Shown: positions 54,374-63,570 of the stretch, in pieces
Position numbering within the stretch: position 1 is the stretch's first letter
Layout of the letters: each line of letters begins with the position of its first letter
Source: CAVZTA01 sp963778025
GTDB lineage: Bacteria; Chloroflexota; Limnocylindria; Limnocylindrales; CSP1-4
Assembly: GCA_963778025.1 (NCBI GenBank)
Contig: CAVZTA010000009.1
Span: 372,001 to 436,000 of the forward strand
Direction of reading: 5' to 3'
Length of the DNA: 64,000 nt
The notes under the pieces: model-generated
Told to the model about the DNA's origin: nothing
Database searches by the model: none
The model's input: only the letters and a program-made list of their open reading frames with translations
Program-made: the position numbers and the translations under genes

Positions 54374-55429
54374 ATGGCGCGCACGCTCTCCCGGAAGGTC
54401 CCGCTCGCCGAGCTCCACTGCCATCTCGGCGCCGCGGTCACGCCGGCGATCATGTGGAGCATCGCGCACGCCCAGGGCATCAAGCTGCCGACGCGCGATT
54501 ACTGGGCGTTCCGCGACCTCATCACGGTCCACCCGGGACGCCCCAAGAGCTTCGACGGCTACCTCCAGCTGTTCCACTGGACCGAGCTCATCCAGTCCAG
54601 TCCGATCGCCATCGAGCGCGCGGTCTATGAGGTCGTCGGCGGCGCGTACCGGAAGAACAACGTCACCACCATGGAGCTCCGCTTCAACCCCATGAAGCGG
54701 AACCGAGGTGGCGAGCAGGACCTCGATCACATCATCGCGGCCGCCGTCCGCGGCATGGACAAGGCGGGGCTCGAGTACCCGGTCAAGCCCGGGCTCATCT
54801 TCTGTCTCGACCGCGCGTTCCCCTTCGAGCTCAACGAGATCATCGCGGACAAGGCGATCGTATGGCGCGATCGGGGCGTCGTCGGCGTCGACATCGCCGG
54901 CCCGGAGTCCGCCACCTTCCGCGTCGCCGACTACCGCCGCGTGTTCCGTCGGGCCCGCCAGTACGGCCTCGGCATCACCGTCCACACTGGTGAGGCCGGC
55001 CCGGTCGACGAGGTCGCCCGGGTCATCGAGCTGCTCGAGCCCGACCGCATCGGCCATGGCGTCAAGGCGGCGTACGACCCCCGGGCGATGGACATGCTCC
55101 GCGAGCGGGGGATCGTCCTGGAGATCTGCCCGTCGTCGAACCTCAACACCGGCGTGGTCTCGGGCTGGGACGAGATGCGCTGGATCCTGGACCAGTTCCG
55201 GCGCAACGGCGTGCGCTTCACGATCAGCACCGACGGCCCCGAGATGCTCAAGACGTACATCCGCGATGAGCTCGCGACCCTCGGCCGGCTGGGCATCCTC
55301 TCGCTCGCGGAGCAGCAGCAGGCGGCGGCGACATCCCTCGCCGCCTCGTTCGTGAAGAACGTGTCCGACATCGACCTGACGGCCCACGAGCCCGCGCCCC
55401 GCGAGGTCGTGGAGCGCGAGGAGGCCTAA
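54374..55429 (+). CDS. add: Adenosine deaminase family hydrolase
   Basis: The 351-residue protein is an amidohydrolase of the adenosine deaminase group: metal His pair in LAELHCHLGAAV, His-Thr-Gly-Glu in TVHTGEAGPV, GHGVKAA, and the metal Asp in ISTDGPEM. ELHCHLGAA (Ala instead of the usual Gly/Ser) and the size fit adenosine or a related 6-amino(deoxy)nucleoside. TATGCT (54360-54365) lies 8 nt before ATG 54374. The stop overlaps the convergent zinc-ribbon gene by 4 bp. Confidence 0.9.
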   Translation: MARTLSRKVPLAELHCHLGAAVTPAIMWSIAHAQGIKLPTRDYWAFRDLITVHPGRPKSFDGYLQLFHWTELIQSSPIAIERAVYEVVGGAYRKNNVTTMELRFNPMKRNRGGEQDLDHIIAAAVRGMDKAGLEYPVKPGLIFCLDRAFPFELNEIIADKAIVWRDRGVVGVDIAGPESATFRVADYRRVFRRARQYGLGITVHTGEAGPVDEVARVIELLEPDRIGHGVKAAYDPRAMDMLRERGIVLEICPSSNLNTGVVSGWDEMRWILDQFRRNGVRFTISTDGPEMLKTYIRDELATLGRLGILSLAEQQQAAATSLAASFVKNVSDIDLTAHEPAPREVVEREEA

Positions 55430-55797
55430 GGCTCCTCGGGGACGGGCCCGGGAGTCGGCTCGGGCGAGGTCTCGGACGCCGGATCGGTGTCCGGATCCGT
55501 GACCAGCCGGACACTGCATGACCGGCACGTCTGGGGCAGGTGCCGGCGGCCGAGCAGGATGCGCCGCCCGCAGCGCGGACACCTGGTCTTCCACCACACG
55601 TAGCCGATGGCGCCGGCCATCACGAACGGCACGCCGAGGAACGGGAACCAGCCGTCCGGGCGTCCGCCGGCGCCGATCGCGACGCCGGCGACGCCCAGGA
55701 TGCCGAACAACACGCCCAGGACCAGCGCGCGCTTCACGCGGTCCTCGGCGACGAGCAGCGCGTGTCGTTCCTCGGCCAGGAGCGGCGCGGGTGTCAC
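55426..55797 (-). CDS. Two-helix membrane protein with zinc ribbon
   Basis: The 123-residue product has two hydrophobic helices (about 25-45 and 55-75), then a zinc ribbon (KTRCPRCGRRILL and QTCRSCSVRL) and an acidic Pro/Glu tail. No known family beyond the zinc ribbon. GTG 55797 is chosen because it overlaps the regulator's TGA (GTGA), a translational-coupling arrangement; ATG 55830 is an alternative. The pairing suggests it works with the iron-sulphur regulator upstream. Confidence 0.65.
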   Translation of the reverse strand: MTPAPLLAEERHALLVAEDRVKRALVLGVLFGILGVAGVAIGAGGRPDGWFPFLGVPFVMAGAIGYVWWKTRCPRCGRRILLGRRHLPQTCRSCSVRLVTDPDTDPASETSPEPTPGPVPEEP

Positions 55798-56609
55798 GCG
55801 GGCGCCGGGCCCACCCGATACGTGCAGCACCGGTCGCCCGATGGGATGTGCGTCTCGCGGACCACGTCCGTGCCCAGGACCTCGGTGAACAGCGCGAGCT
55901 CCGCGTCACACGCCGGGCTGTCGCGACCCGCCACGCGATGGATCGCGCAGTTGCGCTCGATGACGCGAAGCGCGCCGTCGTCGCCGCGGACGATCTCGGC
56001 GAGGTAGCCCAGCTCGTCCTGGTGGGCCGCGAGGATGCGTGCCCGATCCTCGAGCGAGCCCTCCGCCCCGACGGCGTCGATGCGGCCCCGGAGCTGCACG
56101 CCGAGCTGGCGGCGTCGCGCGTCGAACACGGCATCGAGCAGCTCTTCGCCGCCGACGTCCAGGATCGCGCCCACGAGGCCGGCGGCGAGCCCGTCGTAGT
56201 TGGCCGGGAACAGGTCCTGGGCGTCGGGCGTGACGTCGTAGACGTGGCGTGGCCGGCCGACCCCGTGACGCACGACCCGATGGGTCACGAGCTTCGCCGC
56301 CTCGAGCGCCCGCAGCTGGCCCACGATGCCGCTGCGACTGGCGCCGATGTCCCGGCTCAACTCGTCGGGCGACGCGGGGCCGACGCGGCGGAGGGCGAGC
56401 AGGATCTCGCGACGGAGCGAGGACCCCGGGAGGTCGCCGCGCGTGGCGGCCGCGGTGCTGGACGCGGCCGGCTTCGAGGCGCTGGTGTCAGTGACCGCCC
56501 CCGCGATGGCGGACGCGGCCGCTGCCAACCGGGCGCGCGCACGGGCGGGGCCGGTGGCGGCCGTCGGCGTGCGGGTGTGCGGGCCGGCCGAGGCGACGGG
56601 CTCGGGCAT
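55794..56609 (-). CDS. SufR-like HTH regulator with C-terminal Cys motif
   Basis: The 271-residue protein has a winged HTH (LRREILLALRRVGPASPDEL, RDIGASRSGIVGQLRALEAA, HRVVRHGVGRPRHVYDVT) and a C-terminal domain with NCAIHRVAGRDSPACDAE (C-x12-C) and a final GDRCCTYRV, the pattern of SufR-type iron-sulphur repressors. It may therefore sense iron-sulphur or redox status. No suf genes are in the window. ATG 56609 has TACCGT on the minus strand (56616-56621) 6 nt upstream, so it is probably leaderless; it is divergent from the acyl-CoA dehydrogenase. Confidence 0.82.
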   Translation of the reverse strand: MPEPVASAGPHTRTPTAATGPARARARLAAAASAIAGAVTDTSASKPAASSTAAATRGDLPGSSLRREILLALRRVGPASPDELSRDIGASRSGIVGQLRALEAAKLVTHRVVRHGVGRPRHVYDVTPDAQDLFPANYDGLAAGLVGAILDVGGEELLDAVFDARRRQLGVQLRGRIDAVGAEGSLEDRARILAAHQDELGYLAEIVRGDDGALRVIERNCAIHRVAGRDSPACDAELALFTEVLGTDVVRETHIPSGDRCCTYRVGPAPA

Positions 56610-56715
56610 CCGCGAACGGTAGCACCGCTCGTCGGCGGGCACCGGCCAGCCCCCGCGCGCCTCGGTGCGAGCGGCGCGAGAAGGGACGCGCCACCGCGCG
56701 GCGTAGCATGCGGCC

Positions 56716-57876
56716 ATGGACTACGACCTCGCGCCCGAGCACGCGCTCCTTCGCGACACGATCCGTGCGTTCATGACCGACGAGGTCGCGCCGGTCGTCG
56801 ATGAGCACGAGAAGGCGCGCCGCTTCCCGCGTGACATCGTCGATCGGCTGGGCGAGATGGGCTGGCTGGGCATCCCGGTCGCGGAGCGCTGGGGCGGGGC
56901 GGGGATGGACACGCTCGCGTACGCCATCGCGATCGAGGAGATCGGGCGCGTCTGGGGATCGCTCGGGCTGATCGTCGCGGCGCATACCTCGCTGGGCTGC
57001 GGGCCGCTGGTCCTCGCTGCGACCGACGAGCAGAAGGAGCGCTACCTCATCCCGATGGCCTCGGGCAAGGTCATCGGCGGCTACGGGCTGACGGAGCCGG
57101 GAGCGGGCAGCGATGCCGGCGGGACGCGGACGACCGCACGGTTCGATGACGCCGACGGCTGCTGGGTCATCGACGGCGGCAAGCGGTTCATCACCAACGC
57201 CGGCCAGGCGGGGACGTACATCGTGACCGCGCGCACGGGCACGACCGCCAAGGGCGACGCGGAGATCAGCGCGTTCATCGTCCCCGCGGACACGCCCGGG
57301 TTCAGCGTGGGTCGGCTCGAGGAGAAGCTGGGGCTCCACGCGAGCGCGACCGGCGAGCTCCGGTTCGACGGCGCCCGCGTGCCGGCGGCGAACCTGCTGG
57401 GCGCCCAGGGCGACGGCTTCCGGATGTTCCTGAAGATCCTCGACGGCGGGCGGATCTCGATCGGCGCGCTCGCGGTCGGGCTCGCACAGGCGGCCCTCGA
57501 CGCGTCGATCCCATACGCGCAGACGCGCGAGCAGTTCGGCCGGCCGATCGGCTCGTTCCAGGGCGTCGCGTTCCTCATCGCCGACATGGCGACCGAGATC
57601 GAGGCCGCACGGCAGCTCGTCTGGAAGGCCGCCTGGCTCAAGGATCAGGGTCGCGACTACGCCCTCGCCGCCGCCGAGGCGAAGCTGTTCGCGTCCGAGG
57701 TCAGCTCACGCGCCACCAATGCCGGCATCCAGGTGCACGGCGGGTACGGCTACGTCGAGGAGTACAAGGTCGAGCGCTACCTGCGCGATGCCAAGCTCAC
57801 CGAGATCGGCGAGGGCACCAGCCAGGTCCAGCGCCTCGTGATCGCTCGCCGCATCCTCGGTCTCCGGGTCGTCTGA
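56716..57876 (+). CDS. Acyl-CoA dehydrogenase
   Basis: The 386-residue flavoenzyme has the family signatures YGLTEPGAGSDAGGTRTTAR and QVHGGYGYVEEYKVERYLRD, and the catalytic Glu is likely in the last part (KLTEIGEGTSQVQRLVIAR). It resembles short/medium- or branched-chain types, which would fit the branched-chain 2-oxoacid dehydrogenase elsewhere in the window. TAGCAT (56704-56709) is 6 nt before ATG 56716, a leaderless pattern. Divergent from the SufR-like gene, convergent with the sortase. Confidence 0.95.
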   Translation: MDYDLAPEHALLRDTIRAFMTDEVAPVVDEHEKARRFPRDIVDRLGEMGWLGIPVAERWGGAGMDTLAYAIAIEEIGRVWGSLGLIVAAHTSLGCGPLVLAATDEQKERYLIPMASGKVIGGYGLTEPGAGSDAGGTRTTARFDDADGCWVIDGGKRFITNAGQAGTYIVTARTGTTAKGDAEISAFIVPADTPGFSVGRLEEKLGLHASATGELRFDGARVPAANLLGAQGDGFRMFLKILDGGRISIGALAVGLAQAALDASIPYAQTREQFGRPIGSFQGVAFLIADMATEIEAARQLVWKAAWLKDQGRDYALAAAEAKLFASEVSSRATNAGIQVHGGYGYVEEYKVERYLRDAKLTEIGEGTSQVQRLVIARRILGLRVV

Positions 57877-57891
57877 CCGCCCGAGGGCGGT
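57876..57891. terminator. Small hairpin between convergent genes
   Basis: ACCGC and GCGGT (with CCGAGG as loop) form a 5-bp hairpin within the 18 bp that separate the acyl-CoA dehydrogenase stop from the sortase stop. A modest bidirectional terminator candidate. Confidence 0.4.
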
Positions 57892-57894
57892 ACG

Positions 57895-58713
57895 TCAGCC
57901 GACCTGCGCGAGACGGACCATGAGCCGGTACTCGCTGTGCCGGCCGAGGCACGTCTGGAGCGTCATCGACGGGGTGCTGAGCGACGCCCAGGCCCAGGCG
58001 GCGTCGGGCGTCGGTTCGACGACCCTCCACCAGCGAACCGCGTAGGTGCGGACCTTGCCGCCCGAGTCGGCGTAGTAGACCTTCAGGCCGCGGCGCAGCC
58101 GTCCGTCGTAGTAGGCGGCGTTGAGCGAGCCGAAGACGTTCGCGGCGTGGCCCATCAGGTAGACGTTGTTGCGGCCCGCGCAGCCCCAGCGATACACGAC
58201 GTTGCCGGGCTTGCGCGAGCGCGAGCACGAGAACGCGTAGACCCGCTTGTCGATGCCCAGCGCCGGGCTCCACACGTGGTTGCGGCCGATCATCTGGCCC
58301 CGACGTGCTGACCCCGACGAGCGCGCCGCCACCTTGTGCTTCGCGGCCTTGCCTGTCGCGGGCTTCGCGGGCTTGGGCTGGATGACCCGCGCCCGGACCG
58401 CTGGCCTGGGCGCGGCCACGGTGCGCCGGACCGCGTCGGCCCGGACCCGGCCCCGGATCGTGGTCGCTGCCGGCGCGAGCGCGTCTGTCGGGAGGCGGAC
58501 GTCATGGACCGGTGGTCGGAGCGCGGTCGCAGCGGGTGGGATGGCCCGCGGCGCGACGTGTGGCGCCGTGGTGACCGCCGCTGCGGCGGCGAGCTGGATG
58601 CGCGCATCGGTGATCTCGGCCGCCCGCACGGCGACCGTCGTGACGGACTCGACGGCGAGCAGCAGGGCGAGCGCGGTGAGCAGCGCGGGGCGGCGGCGAC
58701 GGGTCGGGGACAT
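57895..58713 (-). CDS. Sortase (class E/F-like) with N-terminal anchor
   Basis: The 272-residue protein has a membrane anchor (PALLTALALLLAVESVTTVA), an Ala/Pro-rich spacer of about 100 residues, and a C-terminal sortase fold: catalytic His in VYLMGHAANVFG, catalytic Cys in SMTLQTCLGRH and the Arg in EYRLMVRLAQVG. It would act outside the membrane, joining a cell-surface protein to peptidoglycan or another nucleophile. No LPxTG-type substrate is seen in this window. ATG 58713 is chosen for the signal; an upstream ATG at 58737 exists. Confidence 0.85.
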   Translation of the reverse strand: MSPTRRRRPALLTALALLLAVESVTTVAVRAAEITDARIQLAAAAAVTTAPHVAPRAIPPAATALRPPVHDVRLPTDALAPAATTIRGRVRADAVRRTVAAPRPAVRARVIQPKPAKPATGKAAKHKVAARSSGSARRGQMIGRNHVWSPALGIDKRVYAFSCSRSRKPGNVVYRWGCAGRNNVYLMGHAANVFGSLNAAYYDGRLRRGLKVYYADSGGKVRTYAVRWWRVVEPTPDAAWAWASLSTPSMTLQTCLGRHSEYRLMVRLAQVG

Positions 58714-58848
58714 GGCCCGAGCATCCCCGCGCGCCACGCCCGCGGCGACCGCTCGGTCGTCCCGGGGCGGTATGGGAAGGAGGGACCGCGAGCGGTGCGG
58801 TGTGCGACGAAGGGGTGCGGCGAGGTGCGGTCGGTGCCCGTCCGGGGA

Positions 58849-59304
58849 TCAGCCGCCGGTGCCGGCTCCCTGCTCGAGCGCCCGCCGCAGCGCCGCCTCG
58901 AAGTCGGCGCCCCACGGTCCCTGGCTCGCCACGATGTACGGCGACTGCTCGACCTGCTCGAAGGTCTGCGGGTCGGTCACGAACGACGCCGCGCAGCCCG
59001 GGATCGCATCCCGATGGCGCTCCCATGCCGCCTTGTTGCGGAACACGTAGAGATGGATGCGGACGGGCGTCGCCTGGTCGAGGCCGCGCGCGTCGAACGC
59101 GATCGCCGTCGGCACCAGATCCGGGTCGGTGCAGCCGGCATCGCCCGACACCACGTCGGTGACGACGATGCCCTGGGGGTCGAGCAGCGATGCGAGACCG
59201 CCGAAGTCCGTCGGGGTGGCCGCCGGCGGCGACGTGGAGACGAGCCCGCAGCCGGCGAGCACCACGCCGAGCACGACCCCGGCGAGCGCTCGGAGCGAAG
59301 TCAT
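58849..59304 (-). CDS. Small lipoprotein of unknown function
   Basis: The 151-residue product has a lipobox signal (GVVLGVVLAGCGLVS, Cys about residue 19) and a mature domain of about 125 residues with three further cysteines. No family is recognised. A minus-strand TAGCCT (59312-59317) is 7 nt before ATG 59304, a leaderless pattern. It follows the Tat-exported protein and a possible small gene on the same strand. Confidence 0.75.
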   Translation of the reverse strand: MTSLRALAGVVLGVVLAGCGLVSTSPPAATPTDFGGLASLLDPQGIVVTDVVSGDAGCTDPDLVPTAIAFDARGLDQATPVRIHLYVFRNKAAWERHRDAIPGCAASFVTDPQTFEQVEQSPYIVASQGPWGADFEAALRRALEQGAGTGG

Positions 59305-59321
59305 CGCCTCGAGGCTAGCAC

Positions 59322-59510
59322 TCAGTCCCTGCGTGAGCGGTCCACGACCCTTGCCCCCCGGTCTGCGCGCGTCTCCGGCGACGCGCGATGGACCCGCACC
59401 GAGAGACCACGGGCCGCCCGGATACGTGAGACCAGGCCGGCCGTCACGACCCGGTCCGTGGCGAGGCGCTCTCGGAGCCTGCGACCGGTGATCACCTTGT
59501 TCGCGTCCAT
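59322..59510 (-). CDS. Possible small basic protein
   Basis: The 62-residue frame begins MDANKVITGRRLRERLATDR and is rich in Arg and Val. It starts 4 nt after the stop of the Tat-exported protein, a spacing that allows re-initiation. No family is known and the ORF may be chance, since GC-rich DNA has many. Confidence 0.3.
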   Translation of the reverse strand: MDANKVITGRRLRERLATDRVVTAGLVSRIRAARGLSVRVHRASPETRADRGARVVDRSRRD

Positions 59511-59514
59511 CGTG

Positions 59515-60348
59515 TCAGCCGAGGACCAGCCAGGCGACGTTCGTCGCCGTCGCCACGGCGGCATTGAGGTAGATCGCGATCCTCCCCGCGGACGGCACGG
59601 CGGCGCGCACCCATCGACCGCCCCCGCCGCCCCCGTTGAGCACGGCGAACACGATGTTGCCGGGCGTGACGCCGCCGACCTTCACCGTCACGGACGACCG
59701 GCCCGCGGCGATCGTCGCCCGCCCGCTCCGATTCGGGAAGCGCACCCGTCCGTGCGCCTCGAGTCCCACCTCGGCGTTCGCGCTCACGGTGCCCAGCAGC
59801 GCCACCGGATAGTCCGGCGGGCCGGGCGGCTCCTCCGGGCCGACGTGACCCTGGACCGCGGTCCCGCCATCGGCGACCGCCTGGAACGCATCCTGCCCGA
59901 AGGCGAACATGCCGAGTGCGCCGGTCCCCAGGACGCCGATCCCGCCCAGCGACTCGCCCCACACCCCGCCCGAGATGTCGGTCTGGTCGGCGAAGCCGTA
60001 GACGCCTGCGTCGACGCCGAAGACATCGGGCGCGGCGTCCGCCCAGCCGGATCCGTCGATGTCGCCCGACAACCCGGCCACGCCGGAGCGAAGGGTCGTG
60101 TCCGTGGTCCCGACCACGCCCGGCCCGTCGCCCTTGCCGTGCCCCTCGAATGCGCCGGTGTCGGCCGTCGTCTGGGTGATCGACGTGACCGCGGTCGTCG
60201 CGTTGTCGGTGTCCTTCGCGACGTCATCCGGATCGGCGGCCGCGACGCTCAGGGGCACGGCAGCCGACGCGGCGAGAAGGGCGCCCGTCCCGCCCAGCGC
60301 GGCGGCGAGGATGGCACGACGGGATCGTGGCTCGAGCTGGTCCGACAC
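59515..60348 (-). CDS. Tat-exported repetitive surface protein
   Basis: The 277-residue protein starts with a twin-arginine signal (RSRRAILAAALGGTGALLAA). The mature part has Gly-rich repeats (GVYGFADQTDISGGVWGES, then GIGVLGTGALGMFAFGQDA) that look like short beta-helical repeats of secreted S74-peptidase or tail-fibre-like proteins, followed by a C-terminal hydrophobic beta-domain. It may be an exported surface or appendage protein. No sortase motif is visible, so it is not an obvious substrate of the neighbouring sortase. Confidence 0.7.
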   Translation of the reverse strand: MSDQLEPRSRRAILAAALGGTGALLAASAAVPLSVAAADPDDVAKDTDNATTAVTSITQTTADTGAFEGHGKGDGPGVVGTTDTTLRSGVAGLSGDIDGSGWADAAPDVFGVDAGVYGFADQTDISGGVWGESLGGIGVLGTGALGMFAFGQDAFQAVADGGTAVQGHVGPEEPPGPPDYPVALLGTVSANAEVGLEAHGRVRFPNRSGRATIAAGRSSVTVKVGGVTPGNIVFAVLNGGGGGGRWVRAAVPSAGRIAIYLNAAVATATNVAWLVLG

Positions 60349-60507
60349 GCGGGACCCTCCATGGGCGACCTTGCGCGCCGTGACGGCGGCCCGGGGTTGC
60401 GCCGCGATGGTGCCAGAACGCGCTGCCGGCGCGCGGTCGGCGGACGCTGAGCAGCGCGGGCGGCATGTCAGCGGGACGAGGTCGGTCGACTCGTCGCGGT
60501 CGCGTCG

Positions 60508-63500
60508 TCAGCCGCGGGCGCGCTTCTTGGCCTCGCGCAGACGGGCGATCGTGTCTCCGTCGGTCGGTGTGGTCGCGGGGGCTCCGGGCGCCGTCGGTGG
60601 CGGTGTCGGCGTCGCTGGCGCAGGCGCTGGAGCCGCCGGTGGCGATACCGACGGTGGTCCGGGGTTCGTGGCCGGCGATACGGCTGCGGGCGGTGCGGCC
60701 GCCGGAGCCGGCGTCGGAGCAGGCGGCGAAGCGGGCACGGGACGCGCGGCAGGTGCGGGAGCTGAGGCCGACGCGACTGCACCGGGCGCCGCCGCCGTGG
60801 TGCCTGCCTGCGGAGCGTCGGCGGTCGCCGTCCCGCCGCGCAGGATCGCCGAACGCGCCGCGGACGAGCCGGCCCGCTCGCGCGCCACCATGAGGTCGGC
60901 GACGACGTCCGGCCGCGCCGCGACGCGTCGCCCGCGCGCCGTCTCGCTCATCCAGCGACGCGCATCGGCGAGCTCCCGGCGGCCCATCGACACGCGCCGC
61001 AGCGCGATGTCCAGCGGCCAGAGCAGGAACGCCAGGACCAGCAGCCACGGCCACAGCTCCGTGTAGCTGCTCGTCGTGGCCAGGTCGTGCGTCCAGACCA
61101 GCGCCGGGCTCTCGACCGCCTTGCCGTGCGTCGCGTTGCGGATCGCCGCCAGCAGCGGCTCGTTCGACCCGAGCAGGCGGTACTCGGCGGCCGTCGGCGC
61201 CACCAGCCCGATGGTGCGGCCGAGCGGCGACGTGCCGGGCTTCGTCTGGGTCACCCGCACCGCGTACGCACCCGAGGGCAGCTCGCCCAGCTGCGTCTCG
61301 TACACGCCCGGCGCGATCTGGGGCAGCGTCACGTCGGCCGGCTCGAAGTCCGGGCCCACGACGGTCGCGTGCGTCACGTAGAAGTCGCGCGGCGAGCCGT
61401 CCTCGCTGACGCTCTCGACCCGCAGGTACGTCCGACCGCCGCGCGTCTCGAACGTCGTCTCGATGCCCCCGGTCTCCTCGCCCGGGAACGTCCAGCCCAC
61501 CATCTGGCTGAAGAACTTCGTGAAGCTCGGCCAGGGCAGCCAGTCCTTCGCCCACTTGCCGGTCGTGTCGGACGTCCACGCCACCGAGCGTCCCAGGCCG
61601 TACTGCCATTGCGCGAGGAGCGGGTCGTCGCGAGCCGTCACGAACACCGTCTGCGCGGCGGGCTTGGCCGTCGTCCCGTTGTAGCCCAGCAGCTCCGGGT
61701 AGCCGCCCTCGATGCCCCGGAGGATCGGCGAGTTCGAGGTCAGGATCGGGAAGAACGACTCCTCCACGATCTGCTGGCCCGCGACCTGCTGGGTCTCCTT
61801 GAGGAAGATGTCGGGGATCGACTGCGGGTTCGCGGCGTCGTAGAAGCGGCCGCCGCCCTGCTTGGCGAGGTCTTCGAGGAACGGGTTCGAGCCGCCGCCG
61901 GCGCCGACCGTCGAGAGCGTGATCCCGGCGGCCTTCATCTGCTTGAGGATGTCGCCGTACTGGCCCGAGCTGGACCACCCATCCGTGAGCAGGATGATGT
62001 GGCGCCGCGTCGCCTTGGCGTCCTTGAGCGACTGGACCGCCTGGTCGAGGCCCGCGAAGATGTTCGTCTGGCCGTTCGGCGTGATGCCGGCGATCGCGCT
62101 CTGCAGGTCGGCCAGGCCGCCGAGCGGCGACGTCTTCACGACCCAGTGCGCGGCATCGTCGAAGGCGACGACGCCCAGCTCGTCGCGCGACGTGAGGGCC
62201 GCTGCGGCGCGCATGATCGCTTCCTTGCCGATGTCGACCTTCTTGACCCCGCCGATGCCGCTGCCACCGCCGCCCCCCATGTTGAAGCTGTTGCAGTGGC
62301 AGGCATCCATCGACCCGGACTTGTCGATGACCACGACCAGCGCCACGTCGGGCTGCTTCTCGCGGTCCTTGACGCCCATGTCGACGGGCAGCGTCTCCTC
62401 GATCGGCGTCTTCGTGTAGCCCCCGGCACCGAAGCTCCGCTCCCCGCCGACCATCACCAGCCCGCGTCCGAGATCGCGCACGTACACCTGCAGCGCCGCC
62501 ATCGCGCGATCCGTGAGGCGCAGCCGCGGGACGTCGGCGAGGACGATCGAGTCGTAGTCGGCGAGGCCGGCGAGATCGTCGGGGAGCGCCTCGGGGATGA
62601 CGGTGTCGACCGCCTGCTTCTCCGTCTGGAGCGCCCGGACGAGATCGGCCGCGACCTTGTCGTCGCCGATGACGACGAGCACCTTCGGCTCGCCCTTGAC
62701 GATCGTGTTCGCGTCCGCCCGGTCGTTCTGGTTGAACGTGTCGCGGGCCGCCTCGACGAGGACCCGGAAGGTGTGGAAGCCGGCGTCCTTGGGCGTGAAC
62801 CGGAACCGGACCTGGTTGAGACCCTCCTTCAGGTCGAACGCCTGGCTCGCGACCTGTGTCCCGTCGACGAACAGCCGGATGGTCGACGGCTGGGCGACGG
62901 TCGACCGGACCTCCGCGGTCGCCTCGATCTCCTCGCCCAGGCGCGCCGTCGACGGGGCGATGAGCCGCTCCACGAGGACCTCGTCGCGCCCGTCGAGCCC
63001 CACGAGGTGCGTCTCGACCTGGATGCCGCGCGACCCGGCGAGCGCCGCTTCGGTCTGTCCGGCACCGGTCGTGTCGTTGCCGTCGGTGATGAGCACGATC
63101 CGTTTCTGGGCGTCATCGGGGAAGAGCGCGCCGGCGAGGCGGAGCGCGGCGCCGATATCGGTCGCATCCTGGATGGGGGTCGACGCGATCCGGTCGACCT
63201 CCTGGACATCCGACGGCAGGCGCTCCACGAGCGAGTCACGTCCGAACGCGACGATGCCCGCGACGTCGCCGTCCGGCATCTCCTCGACCGACTGGCGGAC
63301 GAACGCGAGCGCCTCCTCGCGCCCGGTCGTCCCGACCGAATCGGACAGGTCGACCACGAACACGACCGACAGCCGGTCGACGGCCAGCACGAGCTGGAAG
63401 CCGGCCAGCGCCCCGATGAGGCACGCCAGCAGCAGCGCGCGGACGAGCAACGCGACCCGTCGCCGCCCCGCGCCCATCCGCCGCCGCGAGAGCAGGTGCA

Positions 63501-63570
63501 GGATCACCACCCACGCGACGAGCAGGGGCAGCAGGACCAGGAGCAGCGGATGGTCGAAGGCGACGCCCAT
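60508..63570 (-). CDS. Large membrane protein with two von Willebrand A-type domains
   Basis: The 1020-residue protein starts with two membrane helices (residues 1-60) in the BatA/BatB style. It has a first VWA-like domain (VVFVVDLSDSVGTTGREEAL), a Big/GATase-like middle region (KVLVVIGDDKVAADLVRALQ), and a second VWA with intact MIDAS (ALVVVIDKSGSMDACHCNS; DxSxS). A C-terminal helix (WPWLLVLAFLLWPLDIALRR) is followed by a Pro/Ala-rich tail. The pattern is found in Ca-activated chloride-channel-like and aerotolerance proteins. It directly follows the next gene on the same strand. Confidence 0.85.
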   Translation of the reverse strand: MGVAFDHPLLLVLLPLLVAWVVILHLLSRRRMGAGRRRVALLVRALLLACLIGALAGFQLVLAVDRLSVVFVVDLSDSVGTTGREEALAFVRQSVEEMPDGDVAGIVAFGRDSLVERLPSDVQEVDRIASTPIQDATDIGAALRLAGALFPDDAQKRIVLITDGNDTTGAGQTEAALAGSRGIQVETHLVGLDGRDEVLVERLIAPSTARLGEEIEATAEVRSTVAQPSTIRLFVDGTQVASQAFDLKEGLNQVRFRFTPKDAGFHTFRVLVEAARDTFNQNDRADANTIVKGEPKVLVVIGDDKVAADLVRALQTEKQAVDTVIPEALPDDLAGLADYDSIVLADVPRLRLTDRAMAALQVYVRDLGRGLVMVGGERSFGAGGYTKTPIEETLPVDMGVKDREKQPDVALVVVIDKSGSMDACHCNSFNMGGGGGSGIGGVKKVDIGKEAIMRAAAALTSRDELGVVAFDDAAHWVVKTSPLGGLADLQSAIAGITPNGQTNIFAGLDQAVQSLKDAKATRRHIILLTDGWSSSGQYGDILKQMKAAGITLSTVGAGGGSNPFLEDLAKQGGGRFYDAANPQSIPDIFLKETQQVAGQQIVEESFFPILTSNSPILRGIEGGYPELLGYNGTTAKPAAQTVFVTARDDPLLAQWQYGLGRSVAWTSDTTGKWAKDWLPWPSFTKFFSQMVGWTFPGEETGGIETTFETRGGRTYLRVESVSEDGSPRDFYVTHATVVGPDFEPADVTLPQIAPGVYETQLGELPSGAYAVRVTQTKPGTSPLGRTIGLVAPTAAEYRLLGSNEPLLAAIRNATHGKAVESPALVWTHDLATTSSYTELWPWLLVLAFLLWPLDIALRRVSMGRRELADARRWMSETARGRRVAARPDVVADLMVARERAGSSAARSAILRGGTATADAPQAGTTAAAPGAVASASAPAPAARPVPASPPAPTPAPAAAPPAAVSPATNPGPPSVSPPAAPAPAPATPTPPPTAPGAPATTPTDGDTIARLREAKKRARG

